Shown in pieces: positions 1-8,749 of a stretch of DNA of 64,000 bases; position 1 is the stretch's first letter, and each line of letters starts with the position of its first letter. A program made the position numbers and the translations under genes. The notes under the pieces are model-generated. The model searched no databases, was not told the origin of the DNA, and worked only from the letters and a program-made list of their open reading frames with translations. Origin of the DNA: Terrimonas sp. (GTDB taxonomy: Bacteria > Bacteroidota > Bacteroidia > Chitinophagales > Chitinophagaceae); NCBI RefSeq assembly GCF_003075435.1, contig NZ_QCZJ01000004.1, forward strand, positions 124,001 through 188,000, in the 5' to 3' direction.

Positions 1-1
1 A

Positions 2-160
2 CTGTCTGTTTTCCCCGTTATATATCCGGGAGGAAGGGCAGGTAACGATGGTATTGCAGCAGGCAGGCTTGTAAGCATTACAATAATGAGCGGCCACCTG
101 CTACAAATATTTCTGCCCATGTTTTTCATTTTTTCAGAAAAACAATTGTTCCGTTTTTAA
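2..160 (+). CDS. Possible C-terminal end of an unidentified protein, cut by the window edge
   Basis: This frame is open from the first base to a TAA at 158-160, giving about 52 residues. The first part has a coding-like codon pattern (many purine-first codons), with a glycine-rich stretch GGRAGNDGIAAGRL followed by a hydrophobic segment. It would converge on nagA and overlap its 3' end by 35 bases. An opposing frame starts at 120 on the minus strand, just after nagA, and is also open to the edge, so the strand is uncertain. No family is recognised. Confidence 0.28.
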   Translation: MSVFPVIYPGGRAGNDGIAAGRLVSITIMSGHLLQIFLPMFFIFSEKQLFRF

Positions 161-1295
161 CAACCGTTTCAATATCAATGGAACTGTCATTCCTTGTAAA
201 AATCACCATATCATTAACCGGGGCTGTGTAACCAGTGCTGTTGTGTAACAGGAAATCCTGTATATTAACAGATGCCATTTGCCATGCGGTTTTAAGATCA
301 AACAGTTTATGTTCGAGCAGTGTTTCAACGTTTTCCGGTAAAGATTTTGCAGCGCCTGCAAGAATGCCTGGTTCGGCTTTTAAAGAAACTCTCTTATTTT
401 CATCGAGCACCACATCACCGCCTATATGCCGCGTATATGCCCCTGGTTTCATACCGGCAAAGCAGGTGGCATCACTTACAATCATGGTTTTGTGTTGCTT
501 GGTTTTTTGCACAACTTTAATAAACGTGTCAGGAATATGAATACCATCTGCAATGATACATGCGTATAGTTCATCTTCTGATAATTGATCCCAGATAATA
601 TTGGGATGACGGGCAAGCATAAGCGGCACACCATTGCCGATATGTGTTGACATGCTTGCTCCCACTTTTACCGCGTTGCTTATTTGTGTATTGCTGGCGA
701 TGGAATGTCCTATTGAAACTATCACCCCGCTCTGTACACATTTTTTGATGAAATCCTCTGCATTGCTCCATTCAGGAGAAATGGTAACAATTTTTATGCT
801 GTCTTTGGCCGCTTCCTGGAATTTTTTGAACAGTTCCCAATCCGGTGCTTTAATATATAATTCATCATGAGCGCCTTTGGCGCCGTTAGCCGGGGATATA
901 AAGGGGCCTTCAAGATGAATACCGCCAATGCAGTTATTAACCAATGGATCAATTTCGCAAGCCTTTACTATAGTACCAAGCAGCGCAATAATACTTTCAT
1001 CTGAATTAGTGATTACTGTCGGGTAAAATGTTGTTACACCCCGGCTCAGCAAATATTCAGTGGCACTGATAACATCATCTGTAGTGAGCGTAGTATCATT
1101 AAAGTCAATTCCATTAATGCCATTGATCTGAAGGTCTGTTAACCCGGGTGCTGTATAGAACCGGCTGTTGATTTCACCGGTTTTTTCAACGGATAATAAC
1201 AAGCCATTGCTGAAAGAAATATTTTCATTTTCTCCTGTTATGCAATTTTTGCATGATAAAACCTTAATTCCCGTATCACTCAATGATGTTTTCAT
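126..1295 (-). CDS. nagA: N-acetylglucosamine-6-phosphate deacetylase
   Basis: A cytoplasmic amidohydrolase that removes acetate from GlcNAc-6-phosphate, feeding amino sugars into glycolysis or cell-wall precursors. The 389 residues match the family length. The sequence shows the N-terminal DLQING motif (54-59), HLEGPFI with a metal-binding Glu near 129, GHS with His near 197, THIGNG with His near 218, and SDAT with the likely catalytic Asp near 275. The usual HLFNAM motif reads HIGNG here, a variant also met in other Bacteroidota proteins. It is the last gene of a four-gene minus-strand operon and starts 4 bases after the symporter ends, so co-transcription is very likely. No nagB (deaminase) is visible in the window. 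It could act on a related N-acetyl-hexosamine phosphate. Confidence 0.93.
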   Translation of the reverse strand: MKTSLSDTGIKVLSCKNCITGENENISFSNGLLLSVEKTGEINSRFYTAPGLTDLQINGINGIDFNDTTLTTDDVISATEYLLSRGVTTFYPTVITNSDESIIALLGTIVKACEIDPLVNNCIGGIHLEGPFISPANGAKGAHDELYIKAPDWELFKKFQEAAKDSIKIVTISPEWSNAEDFIKKCVQSGVIVSIGHSIASNTQISNAVKVGASMSTHIGNGVPLMLARHPNIIWDQLSEDELYACIIADGIHIPDTFIKVVQKTKQHKTMIVSDATCFAGMKPGAYTRHIGGDVVLDENKRVSLKAEPGILAGAAKSLPENVETLLEHKLFDLKTAWQMASVNIQDFLLHNSTGYTAPVNDMVIFTRNDSSIDIETVVKNGTIVFLKK

Positions 1296-1299
1296 AATA

Positions 1300-2772
1300 T
1301 TAATTTTGAGTTGATTTTTTTAAAGATGCCATCAGGTTTATAACCTTTTCAGGTACAGCAGGGGTTAACAACCCGGTAATAATATACACAGCAGCAGCAA
1401 CTATCGTAGGCAGGCCTACTTCAAGCGCCAAACTGTTAAATGTAATATTTTTAGTGATGATAAATGTAATAATACCTGCGGCAATGGAAGCAATGGCAGC
1501 CTTTGAGCCACATGTTTTAAATGCGGGCAGTAACCCGAATAATAAAGGCAGGGCTGTTGGTCCAAGCAGTGCGCCAAACCATTTTACGATCAGCCCAAGC
1601 ACTCCACCAAACCTTTCATAATTTATGGCTACAACAATGGTGGCAAGTGTAAACAGGAAGGTAGTTATGCGGGCAGTACGTAAAGGATTTTTATCGTTCG
1701 CAAATTGCTTTGATAATACAGGAAGAATATCCCTGGTAATAACGGCTGCAATAGTGTTCACATCAGACGATGTCATTCCCATTGTAGCTGCAAACAGTGA
1801 GGCAATAACCAGACCTATCATTCCTGCGGGAAGCATTTCAAGCATAAGTCTTCCGTAAGATGTACCGGGGTCTTCCAATCCCGGAAGTATTATGGGCGAT
1901 GCCCACATAGGAAAGAATAAAATCAACGGCCAGATAAGATACAAAAACCCCGATAACCATGCGGCTTTTGATGCTTCCTTTTCTGAAGGGGAGGAAATAT
2001 ATCTTGTAGCCAGGCTCCACATTCCTCCATTGTAACTCAGAAAGTATAGAAAGAACATAATGCCTACAAACCCTGCTGTATACGGATCATTAAACAACTG
2101 GCTGTGTTCGGGTGGTAATTGTTTCCAGATGCCTGTTATGGATGCTGTACCTCCAAGCCGTTTAACCACCAGTACAAACATTACTATACTGCCCACCAAT
2201 TGCACAATAAATTGTATAAGATCGGTAATGATCACGCCCCATAATCCTCCGAATGTTACATAAATTAAAGTAACAATACCTGATATAAGAATACCTTGTG
2301 TCATAGGTATACCGGCAACCACATGCAATAATATTCCTATAGCGGCCCACTTGGCGCCTACATCAAATACTTTTAGCAGCGTGCCGCTCCATGCCATAAT
2401 TTGTTGTGTGGCGAGATTGTACCTTGTTTTAAGATATTCCAATGGTGATTGTATGTGAAAGTTTTTCCGGAGGCGAAACCAGTATACCGGGAAGATTTTG
2501 GCGCTTGCCATAATAACAATGGCAACGGGGAATGCCCACCACATATACATTGTAAAGCCATGGGTATATGCTACGGCAGCATATGCAACAAACACGGCAC
2601 CACTATGTCCTGATACATGGTGGGATATGCCGGATAGCCACCAGGGAAGCTTTCCCCCGGCAACAAAATAATCTTCCGAGCTTTTACTTCTAAAATAAGA
2701 CAGGATGCCTATTACGATCATGCTCAGGAAAAAAAGCGCAACTACAAAAATATCTATAGGGTGAAGTGACAT
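1300..2772 (-). CDS. Sodium:solute symporter (SSS family)
   Basis: An inner-membrane Na+-coupled transporter of about 490 residues with roughly 13 hydrophobic segments, the LeuT-fold size of the SSS family. The N-terminus has the typical first helix, then SSEDYFVAGGKLPWWLSGIS, the conserved region after TM1. The stretch ATMGMTSSDVNTIAAVITRDI in the second half is the family signature region around TM8-9. It lies between a Gfo/Idh/MocA oxidoreductase and nagA with gaps of 61 and 4 bases, so the substrate is probably the sugar handled by these enzymes, such as an N-acetylated amino sugar. Substrate choice is inferred from context only. Confidence 0.88.
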   Translation of the reverse strand: MSLHPIDIFVVALFFLSMIVIGILSYFRSKSSEDYFVAGGKLPWWLSGISHHVSGHSGAVFVAYAAVAYTHGFTMYMWWAFPVAIVIMASAKIFPVYWFRLRKNFHIQSPLEYLKTRYNLATQQIMAWSGTLLKVFDVGAKWAAIGILLHVVAGIPMTQGILISGIVTLIYVTFGGLWGVIITDLIQFIVQLVGSIVMFVLVVKRLGGTASITGIWKQLPPEHSQLFNDPYTAGFVGIMFFLYFLSYNGGMWSLATRYISSPSEKEASKAAWLSGFLYLIWPLILFFPMWASPIILPGLEDPGTSYGRLMLEMLPAGMIGLVIASLFAATMGMTSSDVNTIAAVITRDILPVLSKQFANDKNPLRTARITTFLFTLATIVVAINYERFGGVLGLIVKWFGALLGPTALPLLFGLLPAFKTCGSKAAIASIAAGIITFIITKNITFNSLALEVGLPTIVAAAVYIITGLLTPAVPEKVINLMASLKKSTQN

Positions 2773-2833
2773 TTAATAAGGTTGGTCAGTTAAAAAGAGG
2801 TTCATCTTGTATACTATTACAGGATTTGTGGTT

Positions 2834-4177
2834 TTAAACAGAAGGCTCCCAGCCCGGTGCATATTGCCTTTTCCACATGGCTGCTGCTTCCTTATTGCCG
2901 ATGATATGCCCGTTGGTATTATCAATTTTTAACTCACCGGAGGTGCGCTGGGCAATATTGGCTAATTGATTCAACAGGGTACTTTTATGTCCTGTTTCAA
3001 TATCTGCGTTCAATGCTGTTCCTTTTCTTATACTATCAAAAAAGTTCTGAATGTGCAGGGCATCTAAAGCTTGTGAAGGGTTAACGGTATTTCCTGCATC
3101 TACCGGCGCTTCGTCTTTTACTTCTTTGATAAGCTTGTTTTTCAGATCATATATTTTGTATGCATTCCCCGCACTGATCACCAGGCTGCCGTTTTCTCCA
3201 TAAAATATTACACCAACACTTGAATCTTCAATGTTACGGTTGTTACAGCTCCTGCCTTCCCATTCGATCATGGTGTTATTACCAAATGTCCAGGTTACCA
3301 CCTGTGTGTCCGGTGTTTCCCAATCATCTTTATAGCGGAAGCGACCGCCGGTAGAAGCTACTGTTTTCGGGTATTCAACTTCCATGCCCCAGCGGAGAAG
3401 ATCAATTGTATGTACGCCGTTATTGCCTCCTTCTCCTGTGCCCCAGTTCCAGAACCAGTGCCAGTTATAATGAAGAATATTGTCCCTGTAATCTTCACGC
3501 GGCGCAGGTCCCTGCCACAGTTCATAATTCAGCCATGATGGTATAGCTGTTTTTGTTCCCGTGCCGATGGAAGGGCGATTATTAGCATACCATCCTTTGC
3601 CATAATAAGCGCGGCCTATTGCCCCATCTTTAACTTCCTGTATTGCCTGTATGACATTAGGCCACGAGCGGCGTTGTGAACCCATCTGCACTTTGCGTTT
3701 GTATTTTTTAGCCGCAGCCACCAAAAGTTCTCCTTCGCGGGGGTTATGAGAGCAGGGCTTTTCTACATATACATGTTTACCTGCTTTACAGGAGAGAATG
3801 GCAGCAGGAGCATGCCAATGATCAGGCGTTGCAATTATCATGGCTTCCACTGCTTTGTCTTCAAGCGCTTTTCTGAAGTCGCCGGCGGCTTTTGGTGCTG
3901 AGTCCTGGATTTTTGTTACCGTATCAACGCATTTATCCATAGCGCGGCTGTCTACATCGCTTATATAAATAACCTCACAGTTTTTCTGGCTTGAAAAGTT
4001 CTGAGCCAATGCAAGTCCTCTGGCATTCACTCCCATAATAGCCACCTGTATTCTTTCATTGGCACCTGCAATACGGGCATAGCTTTTAGCGCTGAATCCT
4101 GGTAAAATGCCACCAATTGAAACAGCGGCTGAAGCAGCCAAAGAATTTTTCAGGAAGACTCTTCTTGATCTTTTCAT
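2834..4177 (-). CDS. Gfo/Idh/MocA family oxidoreductase with Tat signal
   Basis: An NAD(P)-dependent sugar oxidoreductase-type protein of 447 residues. The N-terminus SRRVFLKNSL followed by a hydrophobic stretch is a twin-arginine signal, so export to the periplasm is expected with cofactor bound. After it come a Rossmann segment (VAIMGVNARGLAL) and the family EKPCSHN motif that carries the catalytic-region Lys. The C-terminal half has the HYNWHWFWNWGTGE and NNGVHTIDLLRWGM motifs typical of the exported branch in Bacteroidota and Planctomycetota. Some members of this fold work as NAD-dependent glycosidases (GH109), which would fit a neighbouring nagA, but the GH109 assignment cannot be made from the sequence alone. 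It is the second gene of the nagA operon. Confidence 0.85.
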   Translation of the reverse strand: MKRSRRVFLKNSLAASAAVSIGGILPGFSAKSYARIAGANERIQVAIMGVNARGLALAQNFSSQKNCEVIYISDVDSRAMDKCVDTVTKIQDSAPKAAGDFRKALEDKAVEAMIIATPDHWHAPAAILSCKAGKHVYVEKPCSHNPREGELLVAAAKKYKRKVQMGSQRRSWPNVIQAIQEVKDGAIGRAYYGKGWYANNRPSIGTGTKTAIPSWLNYELWQGPAPREDYRDNILHYNWHWFWNWGTGEGGNNGVHTIDLLRWGMEVEYPKTVASTGGRFRYKDDWETPDTQVVTWTFGNNTMIEWEGRSCNNRNIEDSSVGVIFYGENGSLVISAGNAYKIYDLKNKLIKEVKDEAPVDAGNTVNPSQALDALHIQNFFDSIRKGTALNADIETGHKSTLLNQLANIAQRTSGELKIDNTNGHIIGNKEAAAMWKRQYAPGWEPSV

Positions 4178-4225
4178 AAAATGATTGTTTAATACCGGCT
4201 CGGGTATATGGAATGCTAAAAATGA

Positions 4226-5278
4226 TTAATAGATTTTTTTCAACTTAGTGTGTGCTTCGCTGTTAGCCTTCTTCCATACTGATTCCAGGGAAACAGCTGC
4301 ACTTTTTTTACGTTTGCTAACATCCGCGGCTTCCATAAAAGCTAATATTTCCAGGGTCTCTTCCGCTTTAACAGGAGGAATGCCGGTATTGAAGAACTTT
4401 ATAATTTCTTTTAGCAGCGGTTCATATCCCTGTAAGGGCCCGAGCACGGCGGTGCCATTGTCTCCAAAAGCAGTGCCCCCATATAAATGTTTACCACTTC
4501 TTGTTCCTCTGAAGGTACCGGTTTTTCCGTCGGTCCAGCTACCCACAGCTATATCTGTATTGTCTGTGTGAATACGAACAACTTCCTTACAGCCTGTGCC
4601 CATTACGGTATAAAGCAGTTCAACTCCATGAATACCATACCAGAAGAAATCAGGATGTGTTTTTTCCAGCACACATGGGCTGTAAGCATCCGCGCCAACT
4701 ACCTTACCGATCTTGCCGTTTACTACTTCCTGTGCTGAAGTCATATACCGTAATGATGAGGAGGAGAATACCGGGGCGCCATAATGTTTTGCTGCCTCAA
4801 AAATAGCAATGCCGTCTGCAAGAGAGGCTGATACCGGCTTATCAATAAATACACTCTTGCCGGATTGTAATACGGGTATAGCTTGTTCCAGGTGGCGGCG
4901 GCCATCGTTGGTTTCGAGTAATACCACATCCACTTTTTGTAAAAGTTCTTCTATGCTGTTCACGATTTCCACACCCAGCGCTTTTACCTTTTCCGTATAC
5001 TCAGGAATTCGTTTTACGGATGATTCAATATCCAGGCTTCCCTGCGGATATGCTGCAATAATCTTATAGCCATCATAATCCGGTGATGGATTTTGCTGGT
5101 TAAACACCCGGGTAAATTCTATACTATGAGATGTGTCAAGCCCGATGATGCCCACTCTTTTTCCGGTTGCAACTGTGCTGGCAAAAACAGGCGAAAAAGA
5201 TCCGGCTAAAGGCAGCCCTATACCTGTGATGAGCGTGTTTTTTATAAACTGTCTGCGGGGTGTGGTTTTTTTGATCAT
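4226..5278 (-). CDS. Gfo/Idh/MocA family oxidoreductase with Tat signal (second copy)
   Basis: A 350-residue member of the same fold as the following gene but only distantly related to it. It starts with PRRQFIKNTL and a hydrophobic stretch, a twin-arginine signal. The Rossmann motif (VGIIGLDTSHS) and the IDKPVSASL motif, equivalent to EKP, are present. It is the first gene of the minus-strand nagA operon, 48 bases before the next gene, with a -7 promoter box about 145 bases upstream. It probably oxidises or rearranges a sugar in the periplasm together with its neighbour; the true substrate is unknown. Confidence 0.85.
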   Translation of the reverse strand: MIKKTTPRRQFIKNTLITGIGLPLAGSFSPVFASTVATGKRVGIIGLDTSHSIEFTRVFNQQNPSPDYDGYKIIAAYPQGSLDIESSVKRIPEYTEKVKALGVEIVNSIEELLQKVDVVLLETNDGRRHLEQAIPVLQSGKSVFIDKPVSASLADGIAIFEAAKHYGAPVFSSSSLRYMTSAQEVVNGKIGKVVGADAYSPCVLEKTHPDFFWYGIHGVELLYTVMGTGCKEVVRIHTDNTDIAVGSWTDGKTGTFRGTRSGKHLYGGTAFGDNGTAVLGPLQGYEPLLKEIIKFFNTGIPPVKAEETLEILAFMEAADVSKRKKSAAVSLESVWKKANSEAHTKLKKIY

Positions 5279-5421
5279 AAATATATTTGTAAATAATATC
5301 TAATGCCGGCAAAAGAATTCAATCAGTCATCTGGTTAAATAAAATCAGCGTATTCCTGGTAGTGTTGAATACAAGGAAGCAAAAAGAACTTTTTAATTAA
5401 ATTAATTTTAGTGTACGTAAA

Positions 5422-5429
5422 CAAATATA
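5422..5429 (-). promoter_or_regulatory. Candidate -7 promoter box for the nagA operon
   Basis: On the minus strand this reads TATATTTG, a full match to the Bacteroidota -7 consensus TAnnTTTG. It sits about 145 bases upstream of the first gene of the operon. No clear -33 TTG is seen at the right distance. Just downstream is a near-palindrome around TACGTA (5413-5418) that could be an operator. The rest of the 5279-5546 interval is AT-rich and holds no gene. Confidence 0.5.
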
Positions 5430-5546
5430 ATTTTTTTTAAAACATAATATTTGATTGTTGTACCGTTCAGGCTGATGCAAAAGAAATTATTATATCCAAT
5501 GGGAAATAGATAATAATAATTGTATTTTTCCTTTGAAAAAGAATCT

Positions 5547-6569
5547 ATGAAGAAAATAGGATTTTTATCGTTTGGGCATTGGGCTAATCATCCTGCTTAT
5601 AAAACCCGTACTGCGAGCGACACTTTACTTCAATCTGTTGATCTGGCTGTTGCTGCTGAAGCGCTTGGTTTAGACGGTGCCTATTTCCGTGTGCATCATT
5701 TTGCGGCTCAGTTAGCATCGCCGTTCCCTTTGCTTTCAGCTATCGGCGCAAAAACAAGCAGAATAGAAATTGGAACAGGTGTGATTGATATGCGTTATGA
5801 AAATCCATTGTATATGGTAGAAGATGCCGGCGCGGCTGATTTAATTTCGCGTGGGCGATTGCAACTGGGGATCAGCAGGGGATCGCCGGAGCAGGTAATT
5901 GATGGGTGGCGCTATTTTGGATATGAGCTGCAGGAAGGGGAAACTGATGCAGATATGGGCCGCCGTAAAGCCCTGGAATTCTTGGATAAGTTAAAAGGTG
6001 TTGGTTTTGCTCAGCCTAACCCTAACCCCATGTTTCCGAACCCGCCGGGACTACTGCGTTTGGAACCATATGCTGAAGGCTTGCGGGATCGTATCTGGTG
6101 GGGTGCCGCTTCTAATGCTACGGCTGTTTGGGCGGCTGAAAATGAAATGTATCTTCAAAGTTCTACCCTTAAATATGATGAAAGTGGAAAACCTTTTCAT
6201 ATACAGCAGGCTGAGCAGATCAGGTTATACAAAGAGGCATGGAAAAAAGCAGGGCACCGGCGCGAACCAAGAATTTCCGTGAGTCGTTCTATTTTTGCCC
6301 TGGTAACCGAACAGGACCATTACTATTTTGGACAGGAAGCAAACCGCGCAGATACCATCGGGATGATTGAACAGGATAAACGTGCCATCTTTGGCAGAAG
6401 TTATGCTGCGGAACCCGATCAGCTTATAAAAGAATTGGCAGCAGATGAAGCGATTAAGGAAGCAGATACAATTCTTTTAACAATACCCAATACCTTAGGT
6501 GTTGATTATAATGTGCATGTACTGTCTTCAATTTTAGAGCATGTCGCACCCGGATTAGGTTGGCGTTAA
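5547..6569 (+). CDS. LLM-class (luciferase-like) flavin-dependent oxidoreductase
   Basis: A TIM-barrel flavin-dependent monooxygenase-like protein of 340 residues. The start MKKIGFLSFGHW is chosen at the ATG at 5547; an upstream TTG at 5520 in the same frame is a poor start. Family features are the first strand IGFLSFGHW, the AAEALGLDGAYFRVHHF region, IGTGVIDMRYENP and RLQLGISRGSPEQ. Such proteins use FMNH2 supplied by a reductase; substrates range from alkanes to sulfonates and cannot be told here. It stands alone on the plus strand, divergent from the nagA operon. Confidence 0.88.
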   Translation: MKKIGFLSFGHWANHPAYKTRTASDTLLQSVDLAVAAEALGLDGAYFRVHHFAAQLASPFPLLSAIGAKTSRIEIGTGVIDMRYENPLYMVEDAGAADLISRGRLQLGISRGSPEQVIDGWRYFGYELQEGETDADMGRRKALEFLDKLKGVGFAQPNPNPMFPNPPGLLRLEPYAEGLRDRIWWGAASNATAVWAAENEMYLQSSTLKYDESGKPFHIQQAEQIRLYKEAWKKAGHRREPRISVSRSIFALVTEQDHYYFGQEANRADTIGMIEQDKRAIFGRSYAAEPDQLIKELAADEAIKEADTILLTIPNTLGVDYNVHVLSSILEHVAPGLGWR

Positions 6570-6720
6570 TTTATCTGCCGGAACGTTAATCCTATATGAG
6601 CATTGAAATTTTTACCTCCTACCTTGTTGACAGGAGCAGCGCCGTGTAACATCGCCTGTACGGGAGGTATCTACCGTAGCAATAGTACCTGCATACGAAA
6701 TTTGAATATATCCCGTGAAT
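6566..6720 (-). pseudogene. Decayed C-terminal end of an outer-membrane beta-barrel-like protein
   Basis: On the minus strand, two frames read through this interval. The last reads VNKVGGKNFNAHIGLTFRQI then stop, which looks like the final beta-strand of an outer-membrane barrel. The preceding sequence in another frame reads GYIQISYAGTIATVD, again strand-like. No intact reading frame joins them, and upstream the repeat element begins. The remnant overlaps the 3' end of the oxidoreductase gene by a few bases. This is an inference from short stretches. Confidence 0.3.
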
Positions 6721-6730
6721 TTAATGATAC

Positions 6731-7025
6731 TAAGAAGCTGTTTAAAATTAGTCTTTTAAATAACCCATGATATATTTCCTGCCACGAATTCCGGTGTTCG
6801 CATCGGGGAACAGGATTTGCTACACAAAGAGCCACAAAGCATACACAAAGTTACACAGAGTGTTTTATTATGCTTTGTGGCTCTTTGTGTATCCTTCGCG
6901 TACCTCTGTGAAATAACCAGGTTATTACGCCGGAATTATTCGTGGTAATGCGTGTGATTCGTGGCTAAAAGTGTCGCAATCATTATATCAAAAAATCCCC
7001 GTAATCGTTTTTAAACGGCTTCTAA
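6731..7025 (+). repeat. Dispersed hairpin repeat, copy A (MITE-like)
   Basis: This is the fullest copy of a repeat found four times in the window. Its core is a perfect 23-base inverted repeat (6821-6843 and 6869-6891, loop 25). Outside that are CCACGAATTCCGG (6782-6794) and CCGGAATTATTCGTGG (6930-6945). The ends form a 17-base terminal inverted repeat with two mismatches (6731-6747 against 7009-7025). It has no coding capacity. Short length, terminal repeats and no transposase suggest a MITE, but no target-site duplication is evident. Confidence 0.75.
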
Positions 7026-7035
7026 GAAAAGCCCG

Positions 7036-7043
7036 TATATTTG
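7036..7043 (+). promoter_or_regulatory. Candidate -7 promoter box for the ABC-F gene
   Basis: TATATTTG matches TAnnTTTG exactly. It lies 10 bases after the right end of repeat copy A, so the -33 region would fall inside the repeat terminus. Transcription would begin near 7050, giving a leader of about 100 bases before the ABC-F start. No good -33 TTG is seen. Confidence 0.5.
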
Positions 7044-7070
7044 CAGATCTGAATTTTTAAGTAACCCAAA

Positions 7071-7154
7071 ATGTAGAATATAATTTCTTTCAGGCAAACA
7101 AGAACCACAACCGCGAGGCGGTTATTGTGAATTTTAATATACGAAAGAAATTAT
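7071..7154 (+). promoter_or_regulatory. Structured leader with start-stop minimal ORF before the ABC-F gene
   Basis: The leader starts with ATGTAG (7071-7076), a start codon followed at once by a stop. Then a perfect 12-base inverted repeat (7080-7091 and 7143-7154) brackets an inner hairpin with arms CACAACCGC (7106-7114) and GCGGTTATTGTG (7118-7129). The right arm of the outer repeat covers the translation start region and the first two bases of the ABC-F ATG at 7153. Folding would hide the start, as in translation attenuation of antibiotic-resistance genes. The role is inferred. Confidence 0.5.
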
Positions 7155-8739
7155 GTTGATTTTAGAGGATATCTCATACACTCATCCTAATAAGGAGTTA
7201 CTGCTTAACAACGTTAGTCTTATTGTAAACGATCACGAAAAGATAGCATTGACCGGCAATAACGGAACAGGAAAATCTACCCTGCTCAAAATTATTGCCG
7301 GCGAACTGCAGCCTTCGGGTGGGCTATTGAAGGTTGATATACAACCTTATTATATTCCGCAAATTTTCGGGCAATATAATCATTTAACTATTGCACAGGC
7401 ATTGAGCATTGATCATAAGCTTGATGCACTGAAAGCAATGCTGAATGGAAATGTTACTGAAGAAAATTATGCATTGCTTAACGATGACTGGACGATTGAA
7501 GAACGCTGTAATGAAGCTTTATTGCATTGGCAACTGACAAATATAAACCTGTCGCAAAAGATGGAAACCCTGAGCGGCGGACAAAAAACGAAGGTCTTTC
7601 TCGCCGGTATTTTTATTCATTATCCTGGATTAATATTGCTGGATGAGCCTAGCAACCACCTGGATGTTTCGGGCAGGCAATTATTATATGAATTTATCCG
7701 GTCTACAAAAAGCACACTGATTATCGTAAGCCACGACAGGAAACTGTTGAATATTTTAAATGTTACTTGCGAATTGAGTAAACATGGCATTAAATCGTAT
7801 GGTGGTAATTACAATTTTTATAAAGAACAAAAGCAAATTGAGCATAATGCTTTAAGCCAGGATATTCAGAGCAAAGAAAAATCTTTGCGGAAAGCCAAAG
7901 AAAAAGAACGGGAAACATTGGAGCGCCAGCAAAAGCTTGACGGACGTGGAAAGAGAAAACAGGAAAAAGCAGGGGTGGCCCGAATAATGATGAATACTTT
8001 ACGAAACAATGCTGAAAACAGTACATCAAAACTCAAAAGTATTCATGCAGAAAAAACAGATAGTATTTCACAGGAGCTTCAGGAGCTGCGTTCTGTATTG
8101 CCCGATATGGATAAAATGAAATTTGGCTTTGATAATTCTTCATTACACAAAGGGAAAATTTTATTTACAGCATCGGATATCAACTATGCTTATTCCGGTC
8201 AACCTCTTTGGAAAGAGCCGCTTAATTTTCAGATAGTAAGCGGGGAACGTATTGTTTTAAGCGGAGCGAATGGTTCTGGAAAAACAACCCTGATCAAATT
8301 GATTTTGGGAAATATAGCCCCGCAAACAGGAATAGTTAACAGGGCAGAGAACAGGTCGGTTTATATTGACCAGGATTATTCTTTAATTAATAATGAGCTG
8401 AACGTTTACGAACAGGCACAACGGTTCAATACTTCCGCTTTGCAGGAGCATGAAATTAAAATCAGGCTGAACCGCTTCTTATTTACCAGGGAGGATTGGG
8501 ATAAGCCTTGTGGCGCATTGAGCGGTGGTGAAAGAATGCGTTTGTTGCTTTGTTGCCTGACGATTAATGGCAAGCCCCCGGATATTATTATGCTCGATGA
8601 ACCAACAAATAATTTAGATATTCAAAATATTGAAATACTAACAGCGGCTGTAAAGGAATACCAGGGCACACTGATTGTTGTATCTCACGATGAAACCTTT
8701 TTGGCACAAATTAATATAGAAAGGAAAATAGAACTTTAA
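7153..8739 (+). CDS. ABC-F family ATPase, probable ribosome-protection type
   Basis: A cytoplasmic protein of 528 residues with two ABC ATPase domains and no membrane segments. Domain 1 has Walker A GNNGTGKST (35-43), signature LSGGQKTKVFLAG and Walker B LILLDEPSNHLD. Domain 2 has GANGSGKTT, LSGGERMRLLL and IIMLDEPTNNLD. A charged linker of about 80 residues, rich in Lys and Glu, lies between them and would reach toward the ribosomal peptidyl-transferase centre. ABC-F proteins either rescue stalled ribosomes or eject antibiotics. The structured leader with a minimal ORF favours an antibiotic-responsive protein, but the drug class cannot be read from sequence. It ends 10 bases from the convergent peptidase gene. 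Confidence 0.9.
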   Translation: MLILEDISYTHPNKELLLNNVSLIVNDHEKIALTGNNGTGKSTLLKIIAGELQPSGGLLKVDIQPYYIPQIFGQYNHLTIAQALSIDHKLDALKAMLNGNVTEENYALLNDDWTIEERCNEALLHWQLTNINLSQKMETLSGGQKTKVFLAGIFIHYPGLILLDEPSNHLDVSGRQLLYEFIRSTKSTLIIVSHDRKLLNILNVTCELSKHGIKSYGGNYNFYKEQKQIEHNALSQDIQSKEKSLRKAKEKERETLERQQKLDGRGKRKQEKAGVARIMMNTLRNNAENSTSKLKSIHAEKTDSISQELQELRSVLPDMDKMKFGFDNSSLHKGKILFTASDINYAYSGQPLWKEPLNFQIVSGERIVLSGANGSGKTTLIKLILGNIAPQTGIVNRAENRSVYIDQDYSLINNELNVYEQAQRFNTSALQEHEIKIRLNRFLFTREDWDKPCGALSGGERMRLLLCCLTINGKPPDIIMLDEPTNNLDIQNIEILTAAVKEYQGTLIVVSHDETFLAQINIERKIEL

Positions 8740-8749
8740 AAAAGCAATA

